From Gemmatimonadota bacterium (GTDB lineage: Bacteria; Gemmatimonadota; Gemmatimonadetes; Longimicrobiales; Gaopeijiaceae), in contig JAJCZZ010000024.1 of assembly GCA_029262115.1 (NCBI GenBank), forward strand, positions 1 through 64,000: a DNA stretch of 64,000 nucleotides, given 5' to 3'. A program made the translations under genes and the position numbers. How positions within the stretch are numbered: the stretch's first letter is position 1; every line of letters starts with the position of its first letter. This document shows, piece by piece, positions 35,842 through 44,441 of the stretch. The notes below the pieces were generated by a model. That model was not told the DNA's origin. It did no database searches and saw only the letters and a program-made list of their open reading frames with translations.

Positions 35842-37113
35842 TCAGCTACTAGATGCGCCGACCGCCTCTCGAGCAGTCGGCGCCGGGGTGTTCATGGCAG
35901 GATCGGCCAACACCTCCGTCAACACGTGACGGGCGATGACCAATCGCTGGATCTCACTGGTTCCTTCTCCAATCTCACAGATCTTGGCGTCACGCATCAT
36001 GCGCTCCACCGGGTACTCGCTGGTATATCCCGCGCCGCCCATCGCCTGGATCGCGCCGAGCGTGGCCTTCATCGCCAACTCGGAGCAGAAGAGTTTGGCC
36101 ATCGCGGCCTCCTTCGCGTACGGGCGCCCGGAGTCCTTGAGCCAGGCGGCATGGTAGGTCAGGTGCCGGCCCGCTTCGATTTCCGTGGCCAGGTCGGCCA
36201 GGCTGAACTGGACCTGCTGGAAGTCCCAGATCCGCTGACCGAACTGCTCTCGTTCGTTCGCGTAGCGGACCGCCGCTTCCCAGGCCCCGTGGGCCAGCCC
36301 GAGCGACAGCGCGGCCACTCCGATGCGGCCCGCGTCCAACGTCTTCATGAAGTTGACGAAGCCGGCTCCCTCTTCACCGACGCGCTGGGAGGCCGGTACC
36401 ATCGCGTCCTCCATCAGCAACTCACGGGTGTCGGACGCCCGCCACCCCATCTTGTCTTCCTTCTTTCCCGCCCGGAATCCATCCGTGTACGGAAGGTCGC
36501 CGGCGTGTCCAAATCCGATGCGCTCGGCCACGTCGATGTCGACGGTGGGTTTGCACATGATGAAGCTGGAGATGCCGCGCGAGCCCGCCTCGGGGTCTGT
36601 GACCGCCGTCACCACGAAGATCTCGCCGACCCCGGCATGGGTGATGAAGATCTTCGAGCCATTGATTCGGTAGTGGTCGCCGTCGCGCACCGCCCGCGTG
36701 CGCGTTCCGGACGCATCCGAACCGGCGCCCGGCTCGGTCAGCCCGAAGCCGCCCAGGACTTCACCCCCCGCCAGCTTCGGGAGAAACTCCCGCTTCTGAT
36801 CGTCCGTCCCGAACGCCAGGATCGGGGACGTGCCGAGCGTGGTGTGAGCCGAAACGGTGATCGAATGGCTGGCGTCGAACTTCGCGAGCTCCTCGACCAC
36901 GAGGATGTAGCTCATGTAGTCGAGCCCCAGGCCGCCGTACTCACGCGGTACCGGAACGCCGAGGAGGCCCATGTCCGCCATGGCCTTCACGTTCTCCCAG
37001 GGAAATTCAGAGCGTTCGTCGAGGTCGCGAGCCACTGGCTCGATGTGCTCCTGGGCGAAGCGACGAACCCGTTCCTGCAGGCGGATCTGGTCCTCGTTGA
37101 GGTAGCGTTCCAT
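35842..37113 (-). CDS. Acyl-CoA dehydrogenase
   Basis: This FAD enzyme makes the first step of beta-oxidation, forming 2-enoyl-CoA and passing electrons to ETF. The 423-residue product has the N-terminal helical domain (MERYLNEDQIRLQERVRRF), the FAD/substrate motif GFGLTEPGAGSDASG near 130, and FQFQ-type FAD contacts (FQQVQFSLADL near 315). The C-terminal IQAMGGAGYTSEYPVERMMRDAK leads to IGEGTSEIQRLVIARHVL, whose Glu is the catalytic base. The short-chain type fits the hbd, crt and thiolase genes elsewhere in the window. Confidence 0.95.
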   Translation of the reverse strand: MERYLNEDQIRLQERVRRFAQEHIEPVARDLDERSEFPWENVKAMADMGLLGVPVPREYGGLGLDYMSYILVVEELAKFDASHSITVSAHTTLGTSPILAFGTDDQKREFLPKLAGGEVLGGFGLTEPGAGSDASGTRTRAVRDGDHYRINGSKIFITHAGVGEIFVVTAVTDPEAGSRGISSFIMCKPTVDIDVAERIGFGHAGDLPYTDGFRAGKKEDKMGWRASDTRELLMEDAMVPASQRVGEEGAGFVNFMKTLDAGRIGVAALSLGLAHGAWEAAVRYANEREQFGQRIWDFQQVQFSLADLATEIEAGRHLTYHAAWLKDSGRPYAKEAAMAKLFCSELAMKATLGAIQAMGGAGYTSEYPVERMMRDAKICEIGEGTSEIQRLVIARHVLTEVLADPAMNTPAPTAREAVGASSS

Positions 37114-37173
37114 GTAAGGTCGAACTCGTCAGCGTGGGATGGAGGCCGGCGCACAACGGTCGCACGACCCGCA

Positions 37174-37653
37174 CTAGGCCGGGGCGACCTCACCAAAATA
37201 GCCAAGAAGGGCGCGTCGGCGGCACCCGCGCCCCGACGCGTAGCGGCGGACCGCCTCGAGCTTCTTCCGCGCGGACCGTCGAAGAGCCCGGGCGACGCTC
37301 AGGTCCCCCCGCGCCCGAACTCGGACTCGGTGATGAGACCCTTGTGCAGGTTCGCCTGTTCCCGCGCCGGTTTCCGTCCCCTCCAGGTACAGCCGCACGA
37401 CATCGCACCGAGCCAGCGCCTCCAGAGCGGGAAACACTTGCTCCGGCAACGCCCGCCGCCCGAGCCAGCGGACGTGTCGATCGGGCTCGACGTCGACGAA
37501 TCCGTCGGGTCGGCGCTGCTGCGGAGGGCTCGGAAGAGGCGGGTGAGGCCCCCGCGCTCGGTAGTACGCCTCGAGCGTGCCGGGAAGCTGAACGTGCGCC
37601 GCCACCCGAACGTCCGGCTTATCGATTCCCATGCCGAACGGATGTGTTACCAA
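37174..37653 (-). pseudogene. RecQ helicase remnant
   Basis: This 159-codon stretch carries two recognisable RecQ pieces. At the start is FGMGIDKPDVRVAAHVQLPGTLEAYY (helicase motif V/VI region); at the end is KKLEAVRRYASGRGCRRRALLGYFGE (start of the zinc-binding RecQ-Ct domain). Between them the reading is Pro/Arg-rich and unlike RecQ, which suggests frameshifts or a deletion. The helicase ATPase half upstream and the rest of the RQC/HRDC part are missing. It sits at the edge of a decayed region, between acyl-CoA dehydrogenase and other remnants. Confidence 0.75.
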
Positions 37654-37689
37654 CTTGCCACGTCACTCTGAGAGGACAGAAACCGCAAA

Positions 37690-37960
37690 CTCCGCCACCG
37701 TACAAGAGTCATCCCTCCACTCTGGGCGAATGGATCCGCAAGCAGCGGATCCTCACAGCACGAACTTCTCTTGGTCCGAACTCCGTCCGGGTATCGCTGC
37801 CCGCACGGCAACTTCGCCGTTGGAAGCCCCAGCACCGACAGTCACCACACCCGCGGTCGCGCGGCAGATATGTATTCCGCGGATCACGGGGACGAAATTG
37901 GACGGAGGTGGAGTTCGACCGCCTCAGGACGGCTGCAGACGCCACAAGTCCCGCCGCGCT
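37690..37960 (+). pseudogene. Possible frameshifted helix-turn-helix remnant
   Basis: One frame reads HPSTLGEWIRKQRI, the usual opening of a small Xre-type DNA-binding domain. In another frame EAPAPTVTTPAVARQI resembles the end of the same domain. No intact frame joins them. The rest of the 375-bp gap (37654-38028) shows no gene, and the ribosome binding site of the next gene (AAGGAG) is at its end. Confidence 0.3.
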
Positions 37961-38028
37961 AGAATCCTTCTTGTGGACTGATTACGCGGATCGCCATTAC
38001 CACGCCGCCTGGTAGTAAGGAGCTTCAC

Positions 38029-38823
38029 ATGCGTATCCATTCGGCAGTGCGACTGATCATCTTATCAGCGCTACTGGTAGCCACATCGTTCGGGCGAGTG
38101 GAGGGGCAGGTCGCACGAATCGACCAAGAACAGCAAGCCCGATGGGCGGAGCGACTCCGCAGCCCTGACGCCGCCGAACGAAAGCAGGCGTTCTATGAAA
38201 GCCTGGGCATTCCTCACGACGAGGTACTGCCAATACTCTCGCGAGCCCTCACGCGACTGCTCGAGGACTTGAACGTGGTTGTGGCCGAGGCCATTTCCAT
38301 GGGTGAAACGCTTTACCCCCGTGAGGACCCGGACTTCGTAGCTGCCGTCTCACGGCGGGTGGCTGAGATCCGCGACCCCAACGCTGTCGGAGCTTTGGCG
38401 CGAGCCATGCACGGTGGATGGCTCGCGTCGGAGGCCTTGGCTTCTTTCGGCCCGGCGGCTATACCACCGGTGGTGGCGGTTGTAGAGGATCGCGATAACC
38501 ATCACAACCTTGTCATTCACGGTCTGAGGAGTCTTGGTCAGATCGTTGCCGCGCAGGAGGGAGCGCTACCCGCCGCTGCCCGCGCAAGTGTCCTGCGCGC
38601 GGTGACGATGCGGCTCAACGGCCAGCAATACTTCACGACACTGTGGGCGGCAATGGATCTGGCCGTACTCTTGGGCGACCCTGAGTTGCTGGACACCGTT
38701 CGGGAACTCGCCAATGACTCGAATGCAGTACGAGCTCGAGGAATTCACGATCCTGAGATCATCGCGCTGACGAGGGAGAGGGCGGCCCAACGCCTTCGTG
38801 GGGGGAGCACTCCGCCCAGGTGA
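38029..38823 (+). CDS. Secreted HEAT-repeat-like protein
   Basis: This 264-residue protein has a clear signal peptide (SAVRLIILSALLVATSFGRVEG) and a mature part of helical repeats resembling HEAT/PBS-lyase repeats (DEVLPILSRALTRLLED, DPNAVGALARAMHGGWLASEAL, HHNLVIHGLRSLGQIVAAQ, GDPELLDTVRELANDSNAV). Such proteins bind partners in the envelope. AAGGAGCTTCAC precedes the ATG. The stop overlaps the GTG of the truncated PQQ dehydrogenase (GTGA). Confidence 0.8.
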   Translation: MRIHSAVRLIILSALLVATSFGRVEGQVARIDQEQQARWAERLRSPDAAERKQAFYESLGIPHDEVLPILSRALTRLLEDLNVVVAEAISMGETLYPREDPDFVAAVSRRVAEIRDPNAVGALARAMHGGWLASEALASFGPAAIPPVVAVVEDRDNHHNLVIHGLRSLGQIVAAQEGALPAAARASVLRAVTMRLNGQQYFTTLWAAMDLAVLLGDPELLDTVRELANDSNAVRARGIHDPEIIALTRERAAQRLRGGSTPPR

Positions 38824-39230
38824 CGCCTGCACGCCCTCGGAGCACGACAAGGCCGATTCGCAGACTCCTGTCCCGACCGAGAGTCGCGGTGTTCGTACTT
38901 TGCGCAGGGGCGTGTGGCGACAGCTCGGATTGGGCGGTCCCGGGGCCACCAACGGAGGCCCCGGCGGATTGGTCAGCGTGGGGTGGCGATTCAGGCGGTA
39001 GCCGATATTCGTCCGCCGGTCAGATCCACAGAGGGAACGTTAGGCGGCTTCACACAGCCTGGCAAACCCGTGTCGGAAACGGCTCCTGGCCTATCCGCGG
39101 AACGGCGGCCACGCAGTTCAGGTTCGAAGTGACTCCACTGTATTGGAAAGCGAGCCTATTGCTGAGCACGCCCTACGGCGAAGTGCTCTCCCTGGACCCC
39201 GCCAACGGCGAAGTTCGGATTGGGCCTCCG
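38820..39230 (+). pseudogene. Truncated PQQ-dependent dehydrogenase (N-terminal part)
   Basis: The N-terminus is a lipoprotein-like leader (VFVLCAGACGDSS). It is followed by the opening of a quinoprotein glucose/alcohol dehydrogenase: DWSAWGGDSGGSRYSSAGQI, NVRRLHTAWQTRVGNG, EVTPLYWKASLLLSTPYGEV, LSLDPANGEV. This is only the first propeller blade. After about 39225 the reading loses all resemblance and ends within 45 codons, against the 3' end of a convergent gene. The full enzyme would need about 550-700 residues, so a deletion is likely. Confidence 0.75.
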
Positions 39231-39246
39231 ACAATCCCGGCGCGGT

Positions 39247-40401
39247 TCACAACGCCGGCAGGCCTAGGTCCAGGACAACGACGTATTGCACGTCCACTTC
39301 ATCCCGTGTTACGCCGAAGAGGTAGCCATCCCTTCCGTAGGGAGAAGCGCCCCTCAGGATGACCTTGGCGCCGAGATCCACCCTCGCCCGAAGCTCTCCC
39401 TCAGGCGAGAAGACATCCATGTAGCGACCGGTCACCGCACCAAGTTCCGGGAAGGCGCCTACCCAACCGGGTGCCAGTCGAACCAAACGGACCACCGCTG
39501 GTTTTGCCCTGGGAATGAGCCCCGGGTCCATCGGAGAAACGCCACGCAATGCAGGGTACGCAGCCAGCGCAGAGTCCCTCTCCGCAGCCGTCACCGGAAC
39601 CTCCGGGACATCCACAGAGAACACCAAGGCAGTGTCGCCTTGGGCGTCCATACGCATGATCCGGTACTCGGGTCCATGTGACGACCAGCTCGACCCATCC
39701 GGTTCAAACGCCCAGACAACGGCGCTTTCGAATGGCACGACATGGTTTCCCGCAAAGGCGGTGCGCTGCGTCACCAGAGCGGGGAGCGAGTCCCTCAACT
39801 GGAGTTGGCTGTCAAACCAATATGCGCGCACCTCGCTGTCGAACCGCCGCGTGACTCGCTGACCCGGATTGAGTCCCCGATAGTCGACTTTGACATCCAA
39901 GAGGGATCCGTCGTGCGCCCAGAGCCCTGGCCAAGGCGAGAGGGTGGAGCTCCAGGGCCGTTGTACGCTTCGAACAAAGACCCCTGAAGTATCGAAGACT
40001 GTCAGGCGCTGCTGCCTCCAATCCCAAACCCACGCCATGCCGACCGCATCAAAGGTCAGTCCCTTCATATCAAGGAACTCCCCAGGCCCTTCGCCCTTCT
40101 GCCCAAAGCTTCTGAGGAACCGGCCGGCCTCATCGAAGACCCTCACCTCCTGAGCCATGCCATCTGCAACGAAGAGACGGTTGCGACTGTCGGCGACAAC
40201 GAAGCTCACGTTACCGAACAATTCGGGACCGGAACCACCGCGGGACCCGAGGCGCAGTACCTCCATAGCCTGGACAACAGCCTCAGGTCCCGGCGCATCG
40301 TTCTCCACCGGCCTTGCGTCGCGGGCAGGTTCTGAGCGGCTGCAGCCTACGAACACCAACAGGGCGAACGAGGAGCGCCTGAGTCCCGCTCTATCTTTCA
40401 T
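39247..40401 (-). CDS. Six-bladed beta-propeller lipoprotein
   Basis: This 384-residue protein has a lipobox (LLVFVGCS, Cys at about 20) and a six-bladed (NHL-like) propeller: VSFVVADSRNRLFVADG, EVRVFDEAGRFLRSFGQKGE, MAWVWDWRQQRLTVFDTSG and later blades. The FGQKGEGPGEF segment is the family hallmark. Function is unknown; large paralogous sets of such lipoproteins are common in this kind of genome. A second intact-looking relative lies at 41128 and a fragment at 40420. Confidence 0.8.
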   Translation of the reverse strand: MKDRAGLRRSSFALLVFVGCSRSEPARDARPVENDAPGPEAVVQAMEVLRLGSRGGSGPELFGNVSFVVADSRNRLFVADGMAQEVRVFDEAGRFLRSFGQKGEGPGEFLDMKGLTFDAVGMAWVWDWRQQRLTVFDTSGVFVRSVQRPWSSTLSPWPGLWAHDGSLLDVKVDYRGLNPGQRVTRRFDSEVRAYWFDSQLQLRDSLPALVTQRTAFAGNHVVPFESAVVWAFEPDGSSWSSHGPEYRIMRMDAQGDTALVFSVDVPEVPVTAAERDSALAAYPALRGVSPMDPGLIPRAKPAVVRLVRLAPGWVGAFPELGAVTGRYMDVFSPEGELRARVDLGAKVILRGASPYGRDGYLFGVTRDEVDVQYVVVLDLGLPAL

Positions 40402-40419
40402 GGCGTGGTACCGCTCTCA

Positions 40420-40630
40420 TCAGGGCTTTGTCGATGTGATGCCGAGGGAGTGGACTGTATTCGAAGATCCGTTCGGTCGGTGGACCGTGATCCGCCCCAG
40501 TGCATCGGTATCTCGCAGCTCGATTCGGCCGTCTTGGAGAAGCGCCAACTCCTGAGAGTTCCGGTACTGCCCGGGATCCGACCCCTCTCGGCCCACCCAG
40601 GGAAGCTCTGCACAGGGAGCACGACGTGTG
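40420..40630 (-). pseudogene. Beta-propeller remnant
   Basis: One minus-strand frame reads ELPWVGREGSDPGQYRN, then SQELALLQDGRIELRDTD and ITVHRPNG, ending at a stop at 40420-40422. This matches one blade of the six-bladed family (GREGxGPGEFRN...LALLPDGR). There is no start, no signal peptide and no further blades. It lies between the intact propeller gene and the transposase fragment. Confidence 0.6.
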
Positions 40631-40735
40631 CGGGACCGGGCCGGGACGGATGAAGGTGCGGAACTACCGGTGCGGAAGAGCGATTTTTCGCTCCCGATTT
40701 TCGCCGGGGAGCGGCTCGCTGATCCCGAATCGAGG

Positions 40736-40947
40736 TCACAGGGCGCATGTCGCCCCCGGCGGGGTGAGCAGGCGACGGACCATGTAGAGGTTGGCGAGTG
40801 CGAATAGGGTGTAGACCCGCGCTCGATTCTTGACGAGGCCTCGATAGCGAACCTTGGTGAAGCCCCACTGTCGCTTCACGACCCGATAGCCGTGTTCGCC
40901 CCGAGCACGTACCCGAGATCGGATCCGATTCCATCACAGCGGAAATT
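40736..40947 (-). mobile_element. IS5-family transposase C-terminal fragment
   Basis: The minus-strand frame ending at 40736 reads RSRVRARGEHGYRVVKRQWG, FTKVRYRGLVKNRARVYTLF and ALANLYMVRRLLTPPGA. This is the C-terminal end of an IS5-type DDE transposase, containing the Y-R-V-x-K region around the catalytic Glu. Only about 70 codons survive and a stop lies upstream. No inverted repeats or target duplication are evident. The 180 bp beyond (40948-41127) hold a short unassigned frame and nothing else I can identify. Confidence 0.7.
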
Positions 40948-41127
40948 CGGCGTAAAAACTGCGCTCATGATTCCCGCTGAGTTCGGAATGTGCCGCTTGT
41001 TCATCCAGTGTTCCAGCTCGTGGACGAGGCCCTGCGTGAGCGAGATTTTGAGCGGCTGTTTGATTTAGTTCCCCGAGCTCGCCCACGAAGGGACCTCCAT
41101 GGTTTCGTCAAGCGTACCCACTCGTAG

Positions 41128-42495
41128 TCAGGTAATTAGGCGCCAGAGTTCGACAACCTCTTCCATCAGTCCTTCGGGAGAGAAGTACACATCGGCAGCG
41201 TATAAGACTCCCCCGCCACGGCCTAGTACTCGCACCCTCAGTCGATCCGAGCCGGGGGGTGAGGTCGGCGGAGAGGCTGCCAAGGTAAATATCTTCGCGG
41301 TCTTTCCACACGAGCGCATCAGTTCGAGATCTTCCTCGCGCATCGGCGGCTCGGGCTCGCCCTCCCGGAAGATCCGGAGACCGAAGCCCAGGAACCCCAG
41401 CGGGTTGCAGCGGTTCGCCTCAATGATGTCGCCTCGTCCCCACCCAGACCGATTCGCCAGCTCCCGCCATTTCGGATGCCATACCGGATAGCGGAACTGA
41501 TGCACCATGGGAATTTCCGAGGTGTTGGGTGGGAGGAGGCGGTCATCCACCAACATCGGGTCGGGCGACAGACCGTCGGCCAACATGATCTCGTCGATCG
41601 CCCTCGCCACCAACGACTCCGGTCCAGGGAGGGACTCTGGGACACTCACGCACGCGCCGGCGAGCACCCCGGCTGTGACCATTGAACATACTTGGAGACC
41701 TCCAACCGGGCGTTCTCTGCCATGAACTCGTTGGTCACGCTCGCGGTTTGCCTCAGGGAAGTCGAGGAAGACTGAATCGCTACGCTGGAGGCTCACCGCG
41801 TCGTATCGCTCCACCACTCTGCGAGCCGGCTCGACCAACCAGAGGCCGCCGGCATCATCAAAGAATGGCACGACGGTATTCAGGAAGATGGTGGGGATCT
41901 CCCCAGCGATCAGATCGGACTTCATCTGCCGAATCTGGAGTAGCCGGCTGGGCGTGCCGGCAACTGTTCCCAGCCGGCGGCCTTCCCCGTCCGGGCCGAA
42001 GATCTTCAGGAGCGCCGAGTCAAGCCCAAGCGTGGGCGCCACCACCCGTCCGTCGGGGGACAACGCCCAATAGCCGCCGCGGGGAGCCGGAGGCGTCGGA
42101 GTGGATCCGACGTACTCACCGGCTTCGGTGAACTCCTGGATCCGCCCGTTCCCTTCGTCGAGCACAAGGATTCGGCCAGAAACCACGGCGAGCGCCCGGG
42201 GCCTGCGGAATTCGCCGGGGCCCGACCCTTCCCTTCCGATCCGTGCGACGGCCGCGCCGGTCGAGTCGAACAGATGCACCGCGTCGTTCAGTGGATCGGC
42301 GACCACGACGACGCCTCCGGACGTCACCGCGAGGGCAGCGACCTCCCCGATGACGCCGGACGCCACGTCGACGATTGGGGGCCCGACGTCGCTGCTGACG
42401 GAGCTCTCACCAAGCTCAGGATCATCTCCGCAGGAAGGCGCGAACAGCACCAGGGCAAGCAGCAGCCGTCGCCGGCGGCGATTCACCGGCCTCAT
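41128..42495 (-). CDS. Beta-propeller lipoprotein fused to an unrelated C-terminus
   Basis: This 455-residue product has a lipobox (LVLFAPSCGDD) and N-terminal propeller blades (VIGEVAALAVTSGGVVVVAD, VARIGREGSGPGEFRRP, GRILVLDEGNGRIQEF) up to about residue 265. The propeller pattern then stops abruptly. Residues from about 285 to the end (MVTAGVLAGACVSVPES, then YPVWHPKWRELANRSGWGRG) read as a different protein, beginning like a signal peptide. I infer an in-frame deletion fusing two genes. GGCGGAG precedes the ATG at 42495. Confidence 0.6.
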   Translation of the reverse strand: MRPVNRRRRRLLLALVLFAPSCGDDPELGESSVSSDVGPPIVDVASGVIGEVAALAVTSGGVVVVADPLNDAVHLFDSTGAAVARIGREGSGPGEFRRPRALAVVSGRILVLDEGNGRIQEFTEAGEYVGSTPTPPAPRGGYWALSPDGRVVAPTLGLDSALLKIFGPDGEGRRLGTVAGTPSRLLQIRQMKSDLIAGEIPTIFLNTVVPFFDDAGGLWLVEPARRVVERYDAVSLQRSDSVFLDFPEANRERDQRVHGRERPVGGLQVCSMVTAGVLAGACVSVPESLPGPESLVARAIDEIMLADGLSPDPMLVDDRLLPPNTSEIPMVHQFRYPVWHPKWRELANRSGWGRGDIIEANRCNPLGFLGFGLRIFREGEPEPPMREEDLELMRSCGKTAKIFTLAASPPTSPPGSDRLRVRVLGRGGGVLYAADVYFSPEGLMEEVVELWRLIT

Positions 42496-42534
42496 GACTC
42501 CGCCAGTCTCCGGCATGTCCACCCCCCCCGCCCC

Positions 42535-44226
42535 CTACACCGCGAACAGCGGCGGCGTCCGCCGATTGAAGTCCGTCGCGTCCTGGAACGCCTTGGCAAC
42601 CCGCAGCGCCTCCGCATCGCCCCATAGCTTTCCGATGAACGACGTGCTGACCGGCGTGCCACCCTCCGTGAAGCCGTTGGGAACGACCACCGCCGGGTGC
42701 CCGGTCAGGTTGGTCATCAACAGCACGCCGTTGTTCGGTCCACCGCCGTACGACGGGGTGAGGAACACGTCGATGCCCTCCATGGCGGCGTCCATCGCTC
42801 CCATGACCATGGTGCGGACGCGGTTGGCTTGGAGATACTCAACGGCCGGGATCATCCGCGCCGTGCGGAAGGAGTTCGGCCAACTGCCCGCCGTCTGCCT
42901 CGTGAGCAACTCGTCGCGGCCCGATCGGGTCAGCTCGTCGAATGCGGCCGACGCTTCTGCCGAGAGGATCACCCTAAGCGCGCCCAGCGGATACGAATCG
43001 GGCAACTCCACAGGAATGAGATCGACGCCCAGCCGCCGGAAGACGTCCACCGTGGCGTCATCGAACGCCTTGTTGTCGCGCTCTTCTTCGAACGCGCTCT
43101 TGAAGTACCCGATGCGCAGGTCCGACAGATCCTGCTCGGCGTCCCAGTTGAAGGGGACCGTCCGGGCGGTGGGGTCCACCCCGTCGCGCCCGTGGATCGC
43201 GTCGAGAACCAGTGCGCAGTCCTCCGCAGAGCGGCAGAGTGGGCCCAGCTTGTCCATCGTCCACGACAGCGCCATCGCTCCGGCGCGGCTTACACGACCG
43301 AACGTCGGGCGCAAGCCGCTGGCCCCGGTCCGCGTGGACGGCGAGACGATCGAGCCCAGCGTCTCCGAGCCGATCGCGAAACCGACCAGGCCGGCCGTGG
43401 TGGCGGCCGCGGAGCCCGCCGACGACCCGCTCGATCCCTGCTCGAGGTCCCAGGGATTCCGTGTCCGCCCCCCGAACCAGTAGTCGCCCATGGCCAGTGC
43501 TCCGAGGGTGAGCTTGGCCACCAGGACGGCGCCAGCGTCTTCGAGCCTACGGACCACGGTCGCGTCCTCCTCCAGGACCTGGTCCACGTAGGGCTCCGCG
43601 CCCCAGGTCGTCTTGTAGCTCCTCGCCGCCAGGAGATCCTTCGCCCCCCAAGGAATCCCGTGGAGCGGACCCCGGTACCGTCCGGCCCGGAAGTCGGCGT
43701 CGGCGCGGCGCGCCTGCCGCATGGCCAGGTCGTCGGTCAACGTGATCACGGCTTCGAGCCGAGGACCGTGCTCCCGAAGCCGGCCCAGATACATCTCCGT
43801 GAGTTCCACCGAGGTGACCTGCCCGGTGCGGATGAGCGCGGACAGCTTCGTGACCGGCCAGAACGCCACCTGCTCCAGATCGCGCGGGCGCTCGACCTGC
43901 TCCCGGGTCATCCGCAGCGGCGTCTCGAGCGTCGGCACCTCGTGCCATGGAAGCGACGGCTCGAAGATGACCGCGGGAACGACGCTGTTGGGAATCGGCA
44001 CCTCGCGGATGGCGGCGTACGCCTCGAGGTTCGAGTTCAACCCGCGGAGCATCATCTCGCGCTCCTCGTCACTGAACTCCAGCCCAGCCACCTTCTCGGC
44101 ATCGGCCAGGATTTCCTTGGTGACCTCGCGGGCCTCCTGCATCCTCGCCCACAGCACGCCGGGGAACAGAGTACCTGCCATCCCCATGGCGCTGAAATAT
44201 CCCATGAAGGCTTTGCGATCCAGCAT
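42535..44226 (-). CDS. Amidase-signature hydrolase
   Basis: This 563-residue enzyme belongs to the Ser-Ser-Lys amidase family, which hydrolyses amides. Seen: the catalytic Lys in GIPWGAKDLLAARSY near 195, the signature QGSSGSSAGSAAATTAGLVG near 270, and FAIGSETLGSIVSP near 290. The C-terminal half is normal for the family. The N-terminal 100 residues are an extension with a hydrophobic stretch (GYFSAMGMAGTLFPGVLWA), possibly a Tat-like or membrane-targeting signal without an obvious twin Arg. The substrate is unknown. It ends 39 bp from the start of the chimeric propeller gene on the same strand. Confidence 0.88.
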   Translation of the reverse strand: MLDRKAFMGYFSAMGMAGTLFPGVLWARMQEAREVTKEILADAEKVAGLEFSDEEREMMLRGLNSNLEAYAAIREVPIPNSVVPAVIFEPSLPWHEVPTLETPLRMTREQVERPRDLEQVAFWPVTKLSALIRTGQVTSVELTEMYLGRLREHGPRLEAVITLTDDLAMRQARRADADFRAGRYRGPLHGIPWGAKDLLAARSYKTTWGAEPYVDQVLEEDATVVRRLEDAGAVLVAKLTLGALAMGDYWFGGRTRNPWDLEQGSSGSSAGSAAATTAGLVGFAIGSETLGSIVSPSTRTGASGLRPTFGRVSRAGAMALSWTMDKLGPLCRSAEDCALVLDAIHGRDGVDPTARTVPFNWDAEQDLSDLRIGYFKSAFEEERDNKAFDDATVDVFRRLGVDLIPVELPDSYPLGALRVILSAEASAAFDELTRSGRDELLTRQTAGSWPNSFRTARMIPAVEYLQANRVRTMVMGAMDAAMEGIDVFLTPSYGGGPNNGVLLMTNLTGHPAVVVPNGFTEGGTPVSTSFIGKLWGDAEALRVAKAFQDATDFNRRTPPLFAV

Positions 44227-44441
44227 GTCGATGCTCCTTACCGTCTGCTCGTGATGAGACGCGGGCGCGCCGCACAGGAAGGGTGGGCGTGGGGAAAAGC
44301 CCCCGCAAGCCGAGGGGAAATCCTGCTTGTGCGGCCTGAGGGCGCCCCCTACCCTACGCTCGTGCTTTTTCCAATACCCACGGAATCCACCGCGAGGCGC
44401 GTGGGCCGAAGTCGGCCCCTCGTCCGTGACGAGGAGCGTGC

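Noticed and set aside
40948-41100. Plus-strand frame reading VRNVPLVHPVFQLVDEALRE as part of a transposase
   Set aside because: Too short and without a transposase motif; no second end of the IS element could be found.
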